Source: Thiocapsa rosea
Lineage (GTDB): Bacteria > Pseudomonadota > Gammaproteobacteria > Chromatiales > Chromatiaceae
NCBI RefSeq assembly: GCF_003634315.1
Contig: NZ_RBXL01000001.1
Coordinates: forward strand, 62,001 to 126,000
Length of the DNA: 64,000 bases
Direction: 5' to 3'
Shown here one piece after another: positions 1 through 9,036 of the stretch. The notes beneath the pieces are model-generated. The model had not been told where the DNA came from and did not search any database. It saw only the letters and a list, made by a program, of their open reading frames with translations. The first letter of the stretch is position 1, and every line of letters starts with the position of its first letter. A program made the translations under genes and the position numbers.

Positions 1-228
1 CTGCCGGAGACCCTCTTCGGCCTCGGCAGCGTTTGGGTCGTCGCCATGACCCATGTCGTCGTCAGCTATCTTCTGGCCCTCTTCCTTTTGGTGCACATGT
101 ATATCATCACCACCGGCGATACGGTCTTTTCGAATCTCCGCGCCATGATCACCGGTTGGCATCGCGAATCCGACCCGCCCCGTACCGAGACTTCGACCCC
201 GGCTCCGGCCCCGCGTGAGACGCCATGA
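1..228 (+). CDS. C-terminal end of a b-type cytochrome membrane subunit (partial)
   Basis: The reading frame is open from base 1 and ends at 228, so only the last 75 residues are present. They contain one clear transmembrane helix with two histidines (in AMTHVVV and LLVHMYI) about 14 residues apart, the spacing expected for ligands of two haems on one helix. The helix is followed by a short polar, proline-rich tail. This resembles the last helix of the cytochrome b561-like subunits of hydrogenase, formate dehydrogenase and thiosulfate reductase systems (family knowledge). The stop codon overlaps the next start as ATGA, so it is translationally coupled to the octaheme cytochrome gene. By inference it is the quinone-facing partner of that cytochrome. 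The N-terminal part lies outside the window. Confidence 0.6.
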   Translation: MPETLFGLGSVWVVAMTHVVVSYLLALFLLVHMYIITTGDTVFSNLRAMITGWHRESDPPRTETSTPAPAPRETP

Positions 229-2417
229 ACGCATTCGCCAAAACCCTGCTGACACCCAAGAACGCACGTCGGCTTCTCATCACGTTCGCGGTGGGGCTGC
301 TCGTCCTCTTCGTCCTCTACAAGGTGGTCTATCCGATCGCTTTCGACGCTTACGTGGGGAAATCAAACGCGCCTTTGACCTATGCCAACAGTCGGCCGAT
401 CACGGAGCAGGAGCTCGAGGCGATGGCGACCGAGCTCTCGCTGAGTGCGCGCCGCACGGCCGCCGAGGCGATCGTCGGACCCGACGAGAATGCCTTCGCC
501 CGTCGGGTCAAGGTCGAAATGCTCATGAACACGCAGTCCTTCATGCGCAAGCACGAGCCGACGCATATCAAATATTTTCGTGATGCGAAGATCCTGCAGT
601 ACGAAGGCCCCAAGACCTGCCTGCAGTGTCACGCCACCATCCAAGTCCGGCATCACGACGGGCGTACCTCCGAGGTCGACACGCTCGACGACATCGTCAA
701 CTCGGTGCATTTCAAGTTCCAGAGCGATGCCGGAGGCGGCTTCTCGACCTACGGCTACGACGGACGCCAAGTGAACGCCGAGGGCAGCCGTCCGATCCCG
801 GTCGGCAAGATCAACCGGGCCTGCGGCATCCCCGGCAGCTTTTCCTGGACCGGCTGGGCAGCGCTGGTGGAGAGTCGACCTGAATCGACGCATGGCGAGG
901 TCGCGTTACGCAGCGAAGGCTGCGGCCAATGCCATATTGGCGGCAACTATCACCCGGCGACCGAAAAGATGATGCCGATCGGTGATGTGCCCGCTGTCGC
1001 CAAACAGGGCATCGACTGTCTGATCTGTCATTCCGCCGAATACGATATGAATCAGCGGTACGTGATCGAAGATCGTGTCGGGCTGCGCTGGAATCAGGAT
1101 CGCACGATGCGCGCCGCCCTCACCGTAGGGCGCTCGACGACCAAGAACTGCCTCAACTGCCATCAGCACAACATGGGCGGGGATGCCTATCTGCACAACG
1201 ACGCAGCAAAGGCGCTCGGGGAGAAGCACCAGCGCCTCCTCCATACCGGCGCCAAGCGCGGCAATCCTTTCAGCCCGCAGGACGACGTCCATGCCGCGGC
1301 GGGTCTGCAATGCACCGATTGTCATGTCCCGGAAGGCCACAAGATTCCGCGCGGTCGGATGGGTGTCGATCTCGTCGCCAACGATCTGCCGGATGTCGAG
1401 GTCTCGTGCGTGACCTGTCACAGCATCGCACCGCACAACCGCTCCGAGCACAAGGCGTTGCTCAACGGGCATCTCGATCGGATCGCCTGCGAGACTTGTC
1501 ATATTAGGGAGCTTCAGGACAACAACGTCGTGCTCCGCGATTGGGTTCACCCGACCTGGGATGCGGAGGAAGGCATTTTCACACCCACCGACATCTATCG
1601 CTCCGGCGAGGTCAACAAGGGGTTCACCTTCCTCTGGTTCAACGGCAACGGAACCTTCCTGGCAAACGCCTTGGGCAACAATCCGAACGGCTCGACCGAA
1701 TACGACCCGCTGATGCAGCAACTGGCCCGCATCGATGATCCGGAGATCGTCGCCGCCGTGCGCGAGAAGGCGATCGAGCTGAAAAAGACCTACCCCGACA
1801 TCGACGTGGATGCCTACGTCGAGGCCGCGACCGACCCGCTTTCCCAGCTCACGCCCGAGCAATTGGAGGAGCGGCGCCGGATGCTGGATCAAAACCTGCG
1901 TGCGCACATGAACGACGGGGAAAGCCGCATCTATCCCTTCAAGCTCTTCAACGCCATGATGTACGAAGACATGGGGAATCAAGGTCCGTTCGGCGCCATG
2001 ATCCTGCCGTTCGATTACGCGACCTACTACGAGACGGGAGACACGGCCGCCTCCGTCAAACAGGCGATCCGCGACCCCATCGTACGGCGCATGTATCAGG
2101 AGCCGTTCAAGCGCTATATGATGGACGAGTTCATGGCCTATTTCGGTGTCAGCGGTGGATGGAAGACCGATTATCCGCTGGTCGACGGGGAGCTTAAGAA
2201 CGTCGAGCCCAAGTGGATGCGTCAGATGGGGTCGCTGATGGTCAATCACGGCATTCAACCCGCGGGCCGCGACTGCGTCGAATGCCATGCCCCGAACGGG
2301 ATCCTGAACTATCGTGCCTTGGGCTATTCGGAGAAGCGCGCGGCGGAACTCGAGAACCTCGACATCGTCGAGAATCTCCGCCCCGCGGCAAGCGCCTCCG
2401 CACGAGACGGCAGCTGA
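225..2417 (+). CDS. Membrane-anchored octaheme c-type cytochrome
   Basis: A 730-residue protein with one N-terminal membrane segment (about residues 17-38) and eight CxxCH haem-binding motifs. The motif cysteines start near residues 132, 233, 265, 309, 363, 395, 422 and 684. Seven lie in the first 60% of the protein. The eighth follows a long helical section (residues about 500-660) with no haem motif. The signal anchor places the haems in the periplasm. Octaheme proteins of this broad type include the hydroxylamine-oxidoreductase and tetrathionate-reductase relatives (family knowledge). I cannot assign the substrate. The gene overlaps the preceding cytochrome b gene by four bases (ATGA), which suggests a quinol-linked pair that passes electrons to or from the periplasm. 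In a sulfur oxidiser a sulfur or nitrogen oxyanion is the likely substrate, but this is a guess. Confidence 0.8.
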   Translation: MNAFAKTLLTPKNARRLLITFAVGLLVLFVLYKVVYPIAFDAYVGKSNAPLTYANSRPITEQELEAMATELSLSARRTAAEAIVGPDENAFARRVKVEMLMNTQSFMRKHEPTHIKYFRDAKILQYEGPKTCLQCHATIQVRHHDGRTSEVDTLDDIVNSVHFKFQSDAGGGFSTYGYDGRQVNAEGSRPIPVGKINRACGIPGSFSWTGWAALVESRPESTHGEVALRSEGCGQCHIGGNYHPATEKMMPIGDVPAVAKQGIDCLICHSAEYDMNQRYVIEDRVGLRWNQDRTMRAALTVGRSTTKNCLNCHQHNMGGDAYLHNDAAKALGEKHQRLLHTGAKRGNPFSPQDDVHAAAGLQCTDCHVPEGHKIPRGRMGVDLVANDLPDVEVSCVTCHSIAPHNRSEHKALLNGHLDRIACETCHIRELQDNNVVLRDWVHPTWDAEEGIFTPTDIYRSGEVNKGFTFLWFNGNGTFLANALGNNPNGSTEYDPLMQQLARIDDPEIVAAVREKAIELKKTYPDIDVDAYVEAATDPLSQLTPEQLEERRRMLDQNLRAHMNDGESRIYPFKLFNAMMYEDMGNQGPFGAMILPFDYATYYETGDTAASVKQAIRDPIVRRMYQEPFKRYMMDEFMAYFGVSGGWKTDYPLVDGELKNVEPKWMRQMGSLMVNHGIQPAGRDCVECHAPNGILNYRALGYSEKRAAELENLDIVENLRPAASASARDGS

Positions 2418-2484
2418 GCAACGGCTTGTCCGGCCGACGCGTCAAGATGACGCCGACCGGGTCACCCGACATCGGGAGCACCGC

Positions 2485-2868
2485 ATGGGACTCGCCCTAA
2501 GACTCTATGAAAGCCTGACCGAGGCGCCGGACGATACAACCCGCTTTCGGCTCATCGTCGATACCATCGATGCCTTGGAGCAACAGTGGCCGCGCGCCGG
2601 CGATGTCGCCCTTCGGTCGGATGTCCGCGAATCCGAGCTGCGTCTCCAAAAGGAGATCGAGCAGATCAGAAGCGATCTCAAGAAAGACATCGCCGAGCTG
2701 CGCGCGGACATGCATAAGGAGATCGCCAAGCTACGGGGCGAGGTTCAGAAGGACATCGCCAATGTCCATGCCGCCATCGAGCGCACCAAGGTCGATCTGC
2801 TGAAGTGGATCGTTCCGCTGATGCTGGGCCAGGTTGCCGCACTTGCGGCCTTGGTCAAGCTCCTTTGA
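2485..2868 (+). CDS. Small coiled-coil protein with C-terminal membrane helix
   Basis: A 127-residue protein. I start it at the ATG at 2485 because GGGAG lies six bases upstream (2474-2478); the longer open frame upstream overlaps the cytochrome gene. Residues about 45-105 form a charged heptad-like coiled coil with repeated KDIA/KEIA segments, and the last about 20 residues are hydrophobic (membrane anchor). This organisation matches the DUF1640/CCDC90-like small proteins common in gammaproteobacteria, whose role is unknown. It lies 67 bases after the octaheme gene on the same strand and may be cotranscribed, but nothing in its sequence links it to electron transfer. Confidence 0.6.
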   Translation: MGLALRLYESLTEAPDDTTRFRLIVDTIDALEQQWPRAGDVALRSDVRESELRLQKEIEQIRSDLKKDIAELRADMHKEIAKLRGEVQKDIANVHAAIERTKVDLLKWIVPLMLGQVAALAALVKLL

Positions 2869-2908
2869 AGGGGCGACGCGAACCCGCGGCGCCCGCGCAG
2901 ATTGCAAC

Positions 2909-3101
2909 TAAACCGCGCCCGGTGTGGTAAGCGTCATTTGTCGGAGTGGCTTGGCTGCGCCGGCTCCGACGACTGTCGGAGCTGGCGCGGTTTAAAGTAT
3001 TAAAAACTCTTAAATTCTAAACCGCGTCTCGCTGGGATCGAGGATATCTCCGAAGCCAAACGCACAATGAAAACGACGCATGGCGCTCCGGACGCGGTTT
3101 A
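2909..3101 (+). repeat. Family 1 paired repeat (A unit then B unit)
   Basis: Two units in tandem: A (2909-2996) and B (3018-3101), each starting TAAACCGCG and ending CGCGGTTTA, joined by an AT-rich linker of about 21 bases. The same A-linker-B layout recurs at 39501-39695 and 46145-46335, and inverted at 3952-4142 and 18456-18646. Unit A contains an internal inverted repeat (CTCCGACGACTGTCGGAG). The right end supplies the TAA stop codon of the arsM-like gene on the minus strand (3099-3101). Confidence 0.85.
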
Positions 3102-3917
3102 GCCCGGCTTGATCGCCTCGATACTCGCAGAGACCAAATAGTCCGTGACCGGCGTTCCCGGGGCCCAGTCCCGGATGAATTCCCTGCTCTCGTCCTTGGG
3201 CGACACGCGCACCTGTTCGAATCCCGCCCCCTGCAGCATCTGCTCGAGCGCATCGATCCGGGCCGCCCCGGCCATGCAGCCCGTGTAGAGCGACAGATCA
3301 GACCTGAGATCGTCCGGAAGGTCCGCGGTCGCGACGATGTCCGAGATGGCCAATCGCCCGCCCGGCTTCAGCACCCGAAATGCCTCGGCGAAGACACGGG
3401 CCTTGTCCGGAGACAGGTTGATCACGCAGTTCGAGATGATGACGTCGACCGCGCCATCCGCCAGCGGCAGGTTCTCGATCTCGCCGAGTCGAAACTCGAC
3501 GTTGCGGTGCCCCACCGCCTCGGCGTGCACCTGCGCGTTGAGGCGCGCCTTGGTCAGCATCTCCGGCGTCATGTCGACGCCGATGACGCGACCGGTCTCG
3601 CCGACGTGTGTGGAGGCGAGGAAACAATCGAATCCGGCACCACTGCCCAGGTCCAGCACCGTCTCGCCCGGCTTCAGCGCCGCGATCGCTTGGGGATTGC
3701 CGCAACCCAAGCCGAGATTGGCACCCTCGGGTACGGCGGCGGCCTCCGCGGCGCTGTACCCGAGCAGGGTCGATTGGATCGGCACAGGCGCGCAACAACC
3801 GCCCGAGGAAGACGGGGCGCAGCAATCCGCTCCCTCGCCCGCCGTCGCCGCTCGTGCCGTCGCGCCGTAGCGATCGCGTACCGCTTGGCGAAGGCTGTCT
3901 TGCTCGCTATTTTTCAT
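3099..3917 (-). CDS. arsM: Arsenite S-adenosylmethionine methyltransferase-like
   Basis: A 272-residue class I SAM methyltransferase. The SAM-binding motif [10 protein letters not shown] is at residues 88-97 and an acidic strand end (GVDM) near 113-116. Cysteines at 72 (GLGCGNP), 164 (SNCVINL) and 214 (TGCMAG) match the arsenite-binding cysteines of ArsM. Two Cys pairs near residues 32-42 form an N-terminal Cys-rich stretch. ArsM methylates As(III) in the cytoplasm. I prefer the ATG at 3917 because GGGAG lies six bases upstream; an in-frame ATG at 3938 would add seven residues. No arsR or other ars gene is adjacent. The stop codon is the TAA of the family 1 repeat terminus. Confidence 0.85.
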   Translation of the reverse strand: MKNSEQDSLRQAVRDRYGATARAATAGEGADCCAPSSSGGCCAPVPIQSTLLGYSAAEAAAVPEGANLGLGCGNPQAIAALKPGETVLDLGSGAGFDCFLASTHVGETGRVIGVDMTPEMLTKARLNAQVHAEAVGHRNVEFRLGEIENLPLADGAVDVIISNCVINLSPDKARVFAEAFRVLKPGGRLAISDIVATADLPDDLRSDLSLYTGCMAGAARIDALEQMLQGAGFEQVRVSPKDESREFIRDWAPGTPVTDYLVSASIEAIKPG

Positions 3918-3951
3918 TCTGTTCTCCCGTCGGGTCATGCCGAGAACGAAC

Positions 3952-4142
3952 TAAACCGCATCCAGAGCGAGATGCGTCATTTTCATTTTGCATTTGGCTT
4001 TGGAGATGCCCTCGATCTCGGTGAGACGCGGTTTAAATTTAATATTCTTTAATCTCTTAAACCGCGCCGACTCCAACACTCGTTACGTCTGCCGAAACTG
4101 ATCCCAACCAAAAACATCGCATACCGTGACGGGCGCGGTTTA
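3952..4142 (-). repeat. Family 1 paired repeat, inverted copy
   Basis: An inverted copy of the 2909-3101 element: B unit complement at 3952-4035, AT-rich linker, and A unit complement at 4058-4142. Outer ends read TAAACCGCA and CGCGGTTTA. It fills the gap between the arsM-like start and the end of the DUF1415 gene, and its right terminus is the TAA stop codon of that gene (complement of 4140-4142). Confidence 0.85.
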
Positions 4143-4682
4143 AAAACAGGCATCCCTCAGCGCTTTCATATGGTCAAGTCCCTTCTCGCGGGCAAATGCG
4201 ATGTTTCTTTCAGGGATAGCGTCCGCATCAGGATATCGCTCCAGCACATGTTCGATGCCCTCTTCGCGAAGCAGGTGCAACATCGGATAGAGCGACCTGT
4301 TCGTATAGTTTGCAGGATCAGCTTTGGGCGCATCGGCAAATCGGTAATCGGGATGGAAGCCGGCAACCTGATACTGACCTTCATAGCCTTCTGCTTCCAG
4401 AAGATCTTCCGCCATTTCGACCAAGTCCAAAAAATCATCGAAACCCGGAGATGCTGCAGGCAGGATGAGCAGCGTTGTCTCAATTGACGGAGTCATATCG
4501 AGACGGCGGCATTCCGAAAGAAACGCATGCAAACAGGATTCCGGATCGGAGGCGTCCTCCACCTGATAATGTATGGTACCGCGATTGAACTCTCGTGCCG
4601 CAAAGGGACACAACCGACATCCGATCACGATCTCGGATATCCATTTCTTGGTCTGCGCGACGACGTCGTCGGATTCAACCAT
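4140..4682 (-). CDS. DUF1415 family protein
   Basis: A 180-residue cytosolic protein. The N-terminal segment has a GCRLCPFA motif (residues about 21-28), the central part LLILP and FDDFLDLVEMAE, and the C-terminal half FHPDYRFAD and the RSLYPMLHLLRE segment. These are the hallmarks of the DUF1415 family, found widely in proteobacteria with no assigned function. The two close cysteines could bind metal or be redox active (inference). Its length is normal for the family. The last codon runs directly into the family 1 repeat, whose terminus is the TAA stop. It is transcribed away from the hydrogenase genes. Confidence 0.75.
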   Translation of the reverse strand: MVESDDVVAQTKKWISEIVIGCRLCPFAAREFNRGTIHYQVEDASDPESCLHAFLSECRRLDMTPSIETTLLILPAASPGFDDFLDLVEMAEDLLEAEGYEGQYQVAGFHPDYRFADAPKADPANYTNRSLYPMLHLLREEGIEHVLERYPDADAIPERNIAFAREKGLDHMKALRDACF

Positions 4683-5025
4683 GATTTATTTAGCTTATTC
4701 CGGCGAATGGAAAGGTGAATTCCGGGCGGTTCCGTAGCCACCCCCCGAAGCATGGGTGCAGTATACGCGTTCTCCCGGACAGCCGATGAACATCCGCCCG
4801 GTTCCGCCGAACGTCGAATCCGGCAAACCTGGCAACGTCCGCAACACGAGCGAAGGCCCAGAAGCCGGCAGCAGTCCGACGGCGTGACCTCGCTCGGCTG
4901 TGCCTGCTCGATTGCAAGGCGCCTTTACGCCCGGCCACCAGAATTGTCAGTCGTCTTTGCACTCCGGGCCGAGCACATTTCAGATAAATCACATAATCGA
5001 TTGTTATGTATTATTAAATTATTCA

Positions 5026-5041
5026 TGGCATCTCTTTTGCT
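5026..5041 (+). promoter_or_regulatory. Sigma-54-type -24/-12 promoter of hupSL
   Basis: TGGCATCTCTTTTGCT has the invariant GG and GC at the spacing of the sigma-54 consensus TGGCAC-N5-TTGCA. It lies 63 bases before the hupS start, with transcription expected near 5053. The preceding 35 bases (4986-5025) are strongly AT-rich, as an IHF-type bending region would be, although I see no perfect IHF consensus. HupR, encoded at the end of the cluster, is the expected activator. The rest of the 4683-5103 gap holds no gene that I can support. Confidence 0.8.
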
Positions 5042-5103
5042 TTTACGCTCCCCGACCGTCCGGCTCCATCCAGGCGCCGACGAACCGCGGGGACGACCAA
5101 CAG

Positions 5104-6186
5104 ATGCCAACCACCGAAACCTATTACGAGGTCATGCGGCGCCAGGGGATCACGCGCCGCAGCTTCCTCAAATTCTGTAGCCTGACGGCCACCGCGCTCG
5201 GGCTCGCGCCGGCCTTCGCCGGGAAGATCGCGCACGCGATGGAGACCAAGCCGCGGATCCCGGTCGTCTGGCTGCATGGGCTCGAATGCACCTGCTGCTC
5301 GGAGTCCTTCATCCGCTCGGCGCATCCGCTGGTGTCAGACGTGATCCTCTCGATGATCTCGCTGGATTACGACGATCTCATTATGGCGGCGGCCGGGCAT
5401 CAGGCGGAGGCAATCCTGGAGGAGGTTCGCCACAAGCACGCCGGGAATTACATCTTGGCTGTCGAGGGCAACCCGCCGCTCAATCAGGACGGGATGAGCT
5501 GCATTGTCGGCGGCCGTCCCTTCGTCGAGCAGCTTCTGGAGATGGCCGACAGTTGCAAGGCCGTCATCTCCTGGGGCTCCTGCGCCTCCTGGGGCTGCGT
5601 CCAGGCGGCACGGCCTAATCCGACACGTGCCACCCCGGTCCATGAGGTCATCCGCGACAAGCCGGTCATCAAGGTGCCGGGCTGTCCACCGATCGCGGAG
5701 GTCATGACCGGGGTCCTGACCTACATCCTGACCTTCGACCGTCTACCGGAGCTCGACCGCCAGGGTCGCCCGCTGATGTTCTACGGACAGCGCATCCACG
5801 ACAAGTGCTATCGCCGGCCGCACTTCGATGCCGGCCAGTTCGTCGAAGCCTGGGACGACGAGGGCGCGCGCCGCGGCTACTGTCTCTACAAGGTCGGCTG
5901 CAAGGGTCCGACCACCTACAACGCCTGCTCGACGATCCGCTGGAACGGGGGGGTCTCCTTCCCGATCCAGTCCGGACACGGCTGTATCGGCTGCTCCGAG
6001 GACGGCTTCTGGGACAAGGGCAGCTTCTATCAGCACGTCACCGATACCCACGCCTTCGGCATCGAGGCCAACGCGGATCGCACCGGCATCGCGGTTGCGA
6101 CCGGCGTGGGTGCGGCCATCGCCGCCCATGCGGCCGTCAGCGTCTACAAACACGCCCAAGACAAGAAGGGAGATGACCAAGCATGA
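5104..6186 (+). CDS. hupS: Uptake [NiFe]-hydrogenase small subunit HupS
   Basis: A 360-residue precursor of the iron-sulfur subunit of the membrane-bound uptake hydrogenase. The twin-arginine motif TRRSFLKF sits at residues 17-24, followed by a hydrophobic stretch and a likely cleavage after AHA near residue 45, so the folded heterodimer goes out by Tat. LECTCCSES (60-68) begins the proximal cluster ligands. Further Cys motifs ([43 protein letters not shown]) supply the proximal, medial and distal clusters. A C-terminal hydrophobic segment anchors it in the membrane. I start at 5104 because the longer upstream frame precedes the Tat signal and crosses the sigma-54 promoter. It overlaps hupL by ATGA. 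Confidence 0.96.
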   Translation: MPTTETYYEVMRRQGITRRSFLKFCSLTATALGLAPAFAGKIAHAMETKPRIPVVWLHGLECTCCSESFIRSAHPLVSDVILSMISLDYDDLIMAAAGHQAEAILEEVRHKHAGNYILAVEGNPPLNQDGMSCIVGGRPFVEQLLEMADSCKAVISWGSCASWGCVQAARPNPTRATPVHEVIRDKPVIKVPGCPPIAEVMTGVLTYILTFDRLPELDRQGRPLMFYGQRIHDKCYRRPHFDAGQFVEAWDDEGARRGYCLYKVGCKGPTTYNACSTIRWNGGVSFPIQSGHGCIGCSEDGFWDKGSFYQHVTDTHAFGIEANADRTGIAVATGVGAAIAAHAAVSVYKHAQDKKGDDQA

Positions 6187-7973
6187 GCGTCACGACGGCC
6201 AACGGCTTCGAGCTCGATACCGCCGGACGACGTCTCGTCGTCGATCCGGTCACCCGCATCGAGGGACACCTGCGCTGCGAGGTGAATCTCGACGAGAACA
6301 ACGTGATCCGCAACGCGGTCAGCACCGGGACCATGTGGCGCGGGCTCGAAGTCATCCTGCGCGGCCGCGATCCGCGCGACGCCTGGGCCTTCACGGAGCG
6401 GATCTGCGGCGTCTGCACCGGCACCCACGCCCTGACCTCGGTGCGCGCGGTCGAGGATGCGCTCGGGATCGCAATCCCGGAGAACGCCAACTCCATCCGC
6501 AACATCATGCAGCTCACGCTCCAGGCGCACGACCACCTGGTGCATTTCTATCATCTGCATGCGCTGGATTGGGTGGACGTGGTCTCCGCACTCGGAGCCG
6601 ATCCAAAAGCGACGAGCGCGCTCGCGCAAAGCATCAGTGACTGGCCCAAGTCCTCGCCGGGCTATTTCCGCGACGTGCAGAATCGGCTCAAGCGCTTCGT
6701 GGAGTCGGGCCAGCTCGGACCCTTCATGAACGGCTACTGGGGCAGTCCGGCCTACAAACTGCCGCCCGAGGCCAATCTGATGGCGGTCACCCACTATCTG
6801 GAGGCGCTCGACTTCCAGAAGGAGATCGTGAAGATCCACACCGTTTATGGCGGCAAGAACCCGCATCCGAACTGGCTGGTCGGCGGGATGCCCTGCGCCA
6901 TCAATGTCGGCGGCACGGGCGCGGTCGGCGCGATCAACATGGAGCGGCTGAATCTCGTCAGCAGCATCATCGACCAGACCATCGCGTTCATCGACAAGGT
7001 CTATATCCCGGACCTGATCGCGATCGCCTCCTTCTATAAGGACTGGACCTACGGCGGCGGGCTGAGCAGTCAGGCGGTGATGTCCTACGGCGACATCCCG
7101 GATCATGCGAACGACGACTCGGCCGATAATCTGCTCCTACCGCGCGGGGCCATCATCAACGGCAATCTCAACGAGATCCACGAGATCGACCTGCGCAACC
7201 CCGAGGAGATCCAGGAGTTCGTCGACCATTCCTGGTTCAGCTACAAGGACGAGACGCGCGGTCTGCATCCCTGGGACGGGGTAACCGAGCCCAACTTCGT
7301 GCTGGGACCCAACGCCGTCGGCACGCGCACCCGCATCGAGGCGGTCGACGAGCAGGCCAAATACTCGTGGGTCAAGGCTCCGCGGTGGCGCGGTCACGCG
7401 ATGGAGGTCGGTCCGCTGGCGCGCTATGTCATCGGCTACGCCCAGGGCAACCCTGAGTTTAAGGAGCCGGTCGACAAGCTGCTGACCGATCTCGGACTGC
7501 CGCTCGAGGCAATCTTCTCGACCCTGGGGCGCACCGCCGCACGCGGGCTCGAAGCCTCCTGGGCGGCCCACAAGATGCGCTATTTCCAGAACAAGCTGGT
7601 CGCCAACATCAAGGCCGGCGATACGGCGACGGCGAATGTCGACAACTGGGATCCCAAGACCTGGCCGAAGGAGGCACGCGGTGTGGGCACGACCGAGGCA
7701 CCGCGCGGAGCGCTCGGACACTGGATCGTTATCAAGCACGGCAAAATCGAGAACTACCAGGCGGTCGTGCCGACCACCTGGAACGGCTCGCCGCGCGACC
7801 CGGCGGGGAACATCGGGGCCTTCGAGGCGTCGCTGCTCAACACCCCGCTGGCCAAGGCGGACGAGCCTTTGGAGATCCTGCGCACGCTGCACAGCTTCGA
7901 TCCCTGTCTCGCCTGTGCAACGCACATCATGGGGCCGGACGGGGAGGAGCTCACCCGCGTCAAGGTCCGCTAA
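6183..7973 (+). CDS. hupL: Uptake [NiFe]-hydrogenase large subunit HupL
   Basis: A 596-residue catalytic subunit precursor. The NiFe site ligands are in [10 protein letters not shown] (residues 73-82; C75 and C78) and DPCLACATH (573-581; C575 and C578). The 15 residues after H581 are the C-terminal extension removed by the HupD protease once nickel is inserted. It oxidises H2 in the periplasm and passes electrons through HupS to HupC and the quinone pool. Length and motifs are normal for group 1 hydrogenases. Its TAA stop (7971-7973) is also the first three bases of a family 1-type repeat (TAAAACGCG). Confidence 0.97.
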   Translation: MSVTTANGFELDTAGRRLVVDPVTRIEGHLRCEVNLDENNVIRNAVSTGTMWRGLEVILRGRDPRDAWAFTERICGVCTGTHALTSVRAVEDALGIAIPENANSIRNIMQLTLQAHDHLVHFYHLHALDWVDVVSALGADPKATSALAQSISDWPKSSPGYFRDVQNRLKRFVESGQLGPFMNGYWGSPAYKLPPEANLMAVTHYLEALDFQKEIVKIHTVYGGKNPHPNWLVGGMPCAINVGGTGAVGAINMERLNLVSSIIDQTIAFIDKVYIPDLIAIASFYKDWTYGGGLSSQAVMSYGDIPDHANDDSADNLLLPRGAIINGNLNEIHEIDLRNPEEIQEFVDHSWFSYKDETRGLHPWDGVTEPNFVLGPNAVGTRTRIEAVDEQAKYSWVKAPRWRGHAMEVGPLARYVIGYAQGNPEFKEPVDKLLTDLGLPLEAIFSTLGRTAARGLEASWAAHKMRYFQNKLVANIKAGDTATANVDNWDPKTWPKEARGVGTTEAPRGALGHWIVIKHGKIENYQAVVPTTWNGSPRDPAGNIGAFEASLLNTPLAKADEPLEILRTLHSFDPCLACATHIMGPDGEELTRVKVR

Positions 7974-8056
7974 AACGCGTCTTGGCGTCCTTTGATGGGG
8001 TCGAGGTGAACTCAGCCTCGCCGCCCCCTTGCGAACTTGGTGGGGACGCGTTTTAG
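7971..8056 (+). repeat. Family 1-like single repeat unit after hupL
   Basis: Bounded by TAAAACGCG (7971-7979) and ACGCGTTTTAG, a variant of the TAAACCGCG...CGCGGTTTA ends seen elsewhere. The ends are inverted repeats and could fold into a hairpin between hupL and hupC, possibly lowering read-through so that more HupSL than accessory protein is made (inference). It is followed directly by AGGTGATT, the first bases of the family 2 terminus, but no family 2 body follows. Confidence 0.7.
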
Positions 8057-8205
8057 GTGATTATTTTCGAGAGAGAAGAGGCTCGGCGGTGTTCGGATCG
8101 GCCGCTTATGCCCACGCTCGTGTGTGGGAATGCCGGCCGCCCGCTCAGGCGGGCCCTGAAGCGACGTCGGAACGTCGAGATCCGCCCACCCCGGGAAGTC
8201 AGGAA

Positions 8206-8275
8206 CTCGTGACATCCGCTCCGCGGTGTCACGCATGCCCCGTGGCGCTCTGCGCCACGTGACACGATGGCCGCA
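8206..8275 (+). repeat. Family 3 repeat (CGTGACA...GTGTCACGCATG...GGCGCTCTGCGCCAC)
   Basis: A segment of about 65 bases, nearly identical to 23310-23378. It combines an imperfect CGTGACA/TGTCACG palindrome with a GTGGCGC/GCGCCAC hairpin. A partial third copy lies at 12888-12920. It is in the 370-base hupL-hupC gap, which has no coding sequence I can support. Confidence 0.65.
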
Positions 8276-8343
8276 ATGACGAACGAGGCCCGGGGCTTTC
8301 CTCTGTGCACCCCGGATTCATCGCTCACACTCGGGACGACAAC

Positions 8344-9036
8344 ATGAACACCAGCCTTCCAGAGGTCAGACGAACCGCCGTCTATGTTTATCAGGCGCCC
8401 TTGCGGGCCTGGCATTGGATCAACGCACTCTCGATCACGATCCTGGCCATCAGCGGCTATCTGATCGGCAGCCCGCTGCCGACCTTGCCGGGCGAGGCCA
8501 GTGATCATTATGTGATGGGCTATATCCGCTTCGCGCATTTCGCCGCGGCCTATGTCTTCGTGATCGCCTTCCTCTTCCGGATCTATTGGGCCTTCGTGGG
8601 CAACCGCTATTCTCACCAATTGTTCACTCTGCCCTTCTGGCGCGCGAGCTTCTGGCACGAGCTGATTCACGAGGTCCGCTGGTATGCCTTCAAGGAGGTC
8701 GAGCCGGCCAAGTATATCGGTCACAATCCGCTGGCTCACCTCTTCATGGTGGTCATCATCACGGTCGGCGGTCTGGTGATGATCGTCACGGGATTTGCGC
8801 TCTATTCGGAGCAGACCGGGCTCGGGACTTGGCAAGACCAGCTGTTCGGCTGGGTCATCCCCTTCGTCGGCCAAAGCCAAGACGTGCGCATGTGGCACCA
8901 CTGGGGCATGTGGGTCATCGTCGTTTTCGTGATGCTGCACGTCTACACCGCCATTCGCGAGGACATCATGTCGCGCCAGAGCCTGATCAGCACCATGATC
9001 AGCGGCTGGCGGATGTTCAAGGATGACCGGCCATGA
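8344..9036 (+). CDS. hupC: Hydrogenase cytochrome b subunit HupC
   Basis: A 230-residue integral membrane protein with four hydrophobic segments (about residues 25-45, 65-85, 130-152 and 185-205). It is the dihaem cytochrome b that anchors HupSL and transfers electrons to quinone. Candidate haem ligands are the histidines in RAWHWIN, YIRFAHF, WHHWGMW and MLHVYTA. Length is typical of the HyaC/HupC family. I use the ATG at 8344; the frame is open further upstream but has no family match there. The gene overlaps hupD by ATGA and is separated from hupL by a repeat-bearing gap. Confidence 0.93.
   Translation: MNTSLPEVRRTAVYVYQAPLRAWHWINALSITILAISGYLIGSPLPTLPGEASDHYVMGYIRFAHFAAAYVFVIAFLFRIYWAFVGNRYSHQLFTLPFWRASFWHELIHEVRWYAFKEVEPAKYIGHNPLAHLFMVVIITVGGLVMIVTGFALYSEQTGLGTWQDQLFGWVIPFVGQSQDVRMWHHWGMWVIVVFVMLHVYTAIREDIMSRQSLISTMISGWRMFKDDRP

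Noticed and set aside
906-2288. 460-codon open frame on the minus strand opposite the octaheme cytochrome gene
   Set aside because: It is antisense to a gene with eight haem motifs and its translation is His/Val/Arg-rich without domains; a shadow frame due to high GC.
4900-5103. Upstream extension of HupS by 68 residues
   Set aside because: It would cross the sigma-54 promoter and put the twin-arginine signal in the middle of the protein.
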